DNA of 8,513 bases from Bacteroidales bacterium (GTDB lineage: Bacteria; Bacteroidota; Bacteroidia; Bacteroidales; SM23-62): contig JADHVS010000187.1 in the NCBI GenBank assembly GCA_016783865.1, positions 1-8,513 of the forward strand, written 5' to 3'. The notes under the pieces are model-generated. The model did not search any database, was not told the origin of the DNA, and worked only from the letters and a program-made list of their open reading frames with translations. Positions 6,525 through 8,513 of the stretch are shown here, piece after piece. The position numbers and the translations under genes were made by a program. Numbering within the stretch: position 1 is the first letter of the stretch; the number at the start of each line of letters is the position of its first letter.

Positions 6525-7162
6525 TGTTGTTTCCTCCTGATTGATTGAATGAAATCGCTCACTTTACTCATATCTTTCAGACCCGGTTCAATTTCAAACC
6601 TGCTGTTGATATCAATTCCAGCCATGCCCGGCCGTTCGAGGTTTAAAATTGCTTGTAGATCTTCCGGTCCTATTCCGCCACTAAGAAAAAATGGCATTGA
6701 TAACCGGTAGCCATCCAAAGCCCCCCATTCAAATTGTTCCCCTGTACCCCCGAATCCTGAGCCGCTGGTATCAAATAAAAAATATTCACACGAATCCTCA
6801 TAATCTCTCATTTTCTTTTCATCAATTGAATTTGAGATCCTGAAAGCCTTCATGACAGGGATTCCTGAATCCCTCAGGTTCATACAATCCTCCGGCGTTT
6901 CATCTCCGTGCAGTTGAACCAGGTCCAGCTTAAGATCAGCAACCATCCGTTTGATTTTCTCTGTGGTTTCATTAACGTATACTCCCACCTTACCAATGCC
7001 AGGAGGGATTTTTCTTATTACTTCCGGATCGGGATTCTGAACATACCTTTTCGATCCGGGATAAAAAATAAATCCAATATAATCAGGCTCATATACAATC
7101 AGATCCTGTATATTACCCGGCTCCCTCATTCCGCAAACCTTTATTTTAAGTTTAGCTGGCAT
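6521..7162 (-). CDS. trpF: Phosphoribosylanthranilate isomerase
   Basis: TrpF converts N-(5-phosphoribosyl)anthranilate to CdRP by Amadori rearrangement, between TrpD and TrpC in the pathway. It is a (beta/alpha)8-barrel of 213 aa, here a separate protein and not fused to TrpC. The catalytic general base is C10 in KVCGM and the general acid is D131 in [14 protein letters not shown] (83-88), LSGGIGPED (160-168) and GIDINSRFE (182-190) are the other conserved strand ends, the last two forming the phosphate site. The ATG lies inside the trpC end (11-nt overlap), and its TGA forms ATGA with trpB. Its last codons (Arg-Arg-Lys) double as the trpB Shine-Dalgarno sequence. Identification is secure. 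Confidence 0.97.
   Translation of the reverse strand: MPAKLKIKVCGMREPGNIQDLIVYEPDYIGFIFYPGSKRYVQNPDPEVIRKIPPGIGKVGVYVNETTEKIKRMVADLKLDLVQLHGDETPEDCMNLRDSGIPVMKAFRISNSIDEKKMRDYEDSCEYFLFDTSGSGFGGTGEQFEWGALDGYRLSMPFFLSGGIGPEDLQAILNLERPGMAGIDINSRFEIEPGLKDMSKVSDFIQSIRRKQQ
6533..6538 (-). promoter_or_regulatory. Strong Shine-Dalgarno sequence of trpB
   Basis: On the minus strand this is a perfect AGGAGG, 8 nt before the trpB ATG and inside the last trpF codons. The other starts in this window lack such a sequence, as is typical of Bacteroidota, where anti-SD use is weak. It may be real translational tuning of trpB or just a consequence of two AGG arginine codons. Confidence 0.5.
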
Positions 7163-7949
7163 TGTTCTTTATTGTGTTTAATAAATCCAGGCATGCCTGA
7201 TGAGGCTGTGGATGTTTCATGAAAAACTCCCCAATCAGAAAGCCTTTAAATCCTGAATCGATTAATTTGAAAATGTCCCCGGGAGTATCCAAACCGCTCT
7301 CAGAAATTTTTATTTTGTCCCGCGGAATTTTGTCTGAAATCTTCAGCGATGTATCAATATCGACGGAAAAATCTTCGAGGTTACGGTTATTTATTCCCAC
7401 GATATCTACCTCATCACATATTTTATGAAGCTGGCATTGATGATGCATCTCGAGGATCACTTCCAGGTTGTGATCCCTCGCCACCCTTGCTAAACAGCAT
7501 ACCTCTTCAGATGTCAGCACCTCTGCAATCAACAAAATAACATCGGCTCCGTATGCCTTTGCTTCAACAACCTGGTACTCATCAATAATAAAATCTTTTC
7601 TCAGGATGGGGATATCCTGACTTGAAACACGTGCCCTTTTCAGATCATCCAGGCTGCCCCCAAAAAAAGTTGAATCAGTTAACACAGATATCCCGGCAGC
7701 TCCGGCTGTCACATAGCCGCTTACAACATCTTCCACTGTAACCGACTCATTGATGATCCCTTTGGATGGGGACTTCCTCTTGAATTCAGCGATAATTCCA
7801 CATGGATCTGAATCTGACAATCTTTCTTTTAATGAGATGGATTGTCTGCCGAACAATGCCTGATTAACCAGCTCCTCAACCGGTTTGATGCGCTTCATGC
7901 TATCCACCTCTTTCCGCTTCTCCCCGACTATTTTATCCAGGATGTTCAT
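7152..7949 (-). CDS. trpC: Indole-3-glycerol phosphate synthase
   Basis: TrpC closes the indole ring by decarboxylating CdRP to indole-3-glycerol phosphate, the TrpA substrate. It is a monofunctional (beta/alpha)8-barrel of 265 aa, normal for the family. Conserved active-site segments appear in order: AEFKRKSPSKG (54-64, catalytic Glu and Lys), VLTDSTFFGG (89-98), LRKDFIIDEYQV (116-127, catalytic Lys), ILEMH (165-169, catalytic Glu), GINNRNL (185-191) and ISESGL (215-220), followed by the phosphate-binding FLIGEFFM (237-244). The start ATG overlaps the trpD TGA by 4 nt (ATGA), and the end overlaps trpF by 11 nt, consistent with translational coupling. No irregularities are seen. Confidence 0.98.
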   Translation of the reverse strand: MNILDKIVGEKRKEVDSMKRIKPVEELVNQALFGRQSISLKERLSDSDPCGIIAEFKRKSPSKGIINESVTVEDVVSGYVTAGAAGISVLTDSTFFGGSLDDLKRARVSSQDIPILRKDFIIDEYQVVEAKAYGADVILLIAEVLTSEEVCCLARVARDHNLEVILEMHHQCQLHKICDEVDIVGINNRNLEDFSVDIDTSLKISDKIPRDKIKISESGLDTPGDIFKLIDSGFKGFLIGEFFMKHPQPHQACLDLLNTIKNNAS

Positions 7950-8513
7950 TTATTCGTATCAATTAATGTATTCAATGCACTATTCGCCTTTCCGCTTTCC
8001 AGTGATTCACGGGCCAGACCCACACATTCAAGAATGTTTTTCTCCGGATAATATGCCTTCAGCCCAAGTCCTGCATTGGCTATAACCACCTCATTCTGTG
8101 CCTGAGTACCCTTTCCTTCCAGGACAGACTTAAATATCTTTGCAGCATCCGCAACGGAAACTCCACCCGACAATTCCCCGGGATTGTATTGCTGCAGCCC
8201 CAGCTCATCAGGCTGCATGATCTTTTCCATATCCCTGGTCAGTATCTTAAAATCGCCCGTCAATGAGATCTCATCATACCCATCCAGGCTGTGTACAATT
8301 ACAAAATCCTTATCAGTGTTTTGATAGAGGTAAGTATAGATCCTGGCCAGTTCAAGACTGTATACACCAATCATCTGTTTGGAGGGCCGGCTTGGATTCA
8401 CCATGGGACCAAGCATGTTGAAAAAAGTTTTGACGCCCAGGTCTTTCCGGACAGGGGCCACATTCTTCATTGCCGGATTGAACAGGGGTGCATGAAGAAA
8501 ACATATCCCGGCC
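7946..8513 (-). CDS. trpD: Anthranilate phosphoribosyltransferase, N-terminus cut by window edge
   Basis: TrpD transfers phosphoribosyl from PRPP to anthranilate. Only the C-terminal 188 residues are inside the window; the family has about 330-345. The frame is open to the right edge, and the residues before the first internal Met (FLHAPLFNPAMKNVAP) match the family core, so that Met (8470) is not the true start. Other signatures are VRKDLGVKT and FNMLGPMVNP just after it, and SLDGYDEIS at visible residues 75-83, which carries the Asp-Glu pair that binds Mg-PRPP. The glycine-rich PRPP loop GTGGD, expected nearer the N-terminus, lies outside. The stop codon overlaps the trpC start as ATGA. trpG and trpE are expected further upstream (beyond 8513), but this cannot be seen. 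Confidence 0.96.
   Translation of the reverse strand, partial: AGICFLHAPLFNPAMKNVAPVRKDLGVKTFFNMLGPMVNPSRPSKQMIGVYSLELARIYTYLYQNTDKDFVIVHSLDGYDEISLTGDFKILTRDMEKIMQPDELGLQQYNPGELSGGVSVADAAKIFKSVLEGKGTQAQNEVVIANAGLGLKAYYPEKNILECVGLARESLESGKANSALNTLIDTNK

Noticed and set aside
7946..8470. Short complete gene starting at the Met at 8470
   Set aside because: The frame continues to the window edge with conserved TrpD sequence before that Met, so this is an internal methionine of a truncated gene.
7950..8513. trp leader, attenuator or T-box
   Set aside because: The operon start is outside the window; the part seen here is continuous trpD coding sequence.
1..8513. CRISPR arrays, tRNA/rRNA genes, insertion sequences, phage or defence genes
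   Set aside because: No regularly spaced direct repeats, cloverleaf-like sequences, transposase motifs or phage-type genes were found; nearly all bases are accounted for by the listed genes.

Overview
The window reads as an ordinary chromosomal segment from a member of the Bacteroidota (Bacteroidetes) that has a type IX secretion system (T9SS). The evidence is a PorQ-type T9SS outer-membrane protein next to cmk and ispH, a trp gene order ending D-C-F-B-A, few Shine-Dalgarno sequences, a TAnnTTTG-type promoter element, and a lipoprotein with an acidic stretch right after its lipidated cysteine. The AT-leaning base composition with many ATTCC/CCGG words fits an environmental Bacteroidales-like or related lineage. 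I cannot name a genus.

Layout from left to right. (1) Positions 1-2495, minus strand: a tight cluster transcribed porQ -> cmk -> ispH. The ispH end is cut by the left edge of the window. cmk and ispH overlap by 20 nt, and porQ and cmk are 24 nt apart. A possible promoter for porQ lies just upstream of its start. (2) Positions 2551-3474, minus strand: an EamA/DMT-family ten-helix transporter with a C-terminal tail encoded by G/C-rich low-complexity DNA. (3) Positions 3475-3590: a 116-nt divergent intergenic region, with a candidate promoter for the transporter. (4) Positions 3591-4499, plus strand: an unrecognised, probably surface-exposed lipoprotein that appears to contain an internal duplication. 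(5) Positions 4505-4605: a large quasi-palindrome between the convergent lipoprotein gene and trpA. It probably serves as a bidirectional terminator and also encodes an atypical TrpA tail. (6) Positions 4511-8513, minus strand: the distal trp operon, trpD(partial)-trpC-trpF-trpB-trpA, in which every adjacent pair of genes overlaps by 4-14 nt.

Functionally, the trp genes cover the pathway from anthranilate to tryptophan: phosphoribosyl transfer (TrpD), isomerisation (TrpF), indole-glycerol phosphate formation (TrpC) and tryptophan synthase (TrpA/TrpB). trpE and trpG would be expected beyond the right edge. The porQ cluster joins a secretion component to two housekeeping enzymes, for CMP phosphorylation and the last step of the MEP isoprenoid pathway. 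No gene-free stretch exceeds about 120 bases. I see no tRNA, rRNA, CRISPR array, insertion sequence or phage gene. I found no convincing novel system. The palindrome at the trpA end and the lipoprotein are the items most worth following up.
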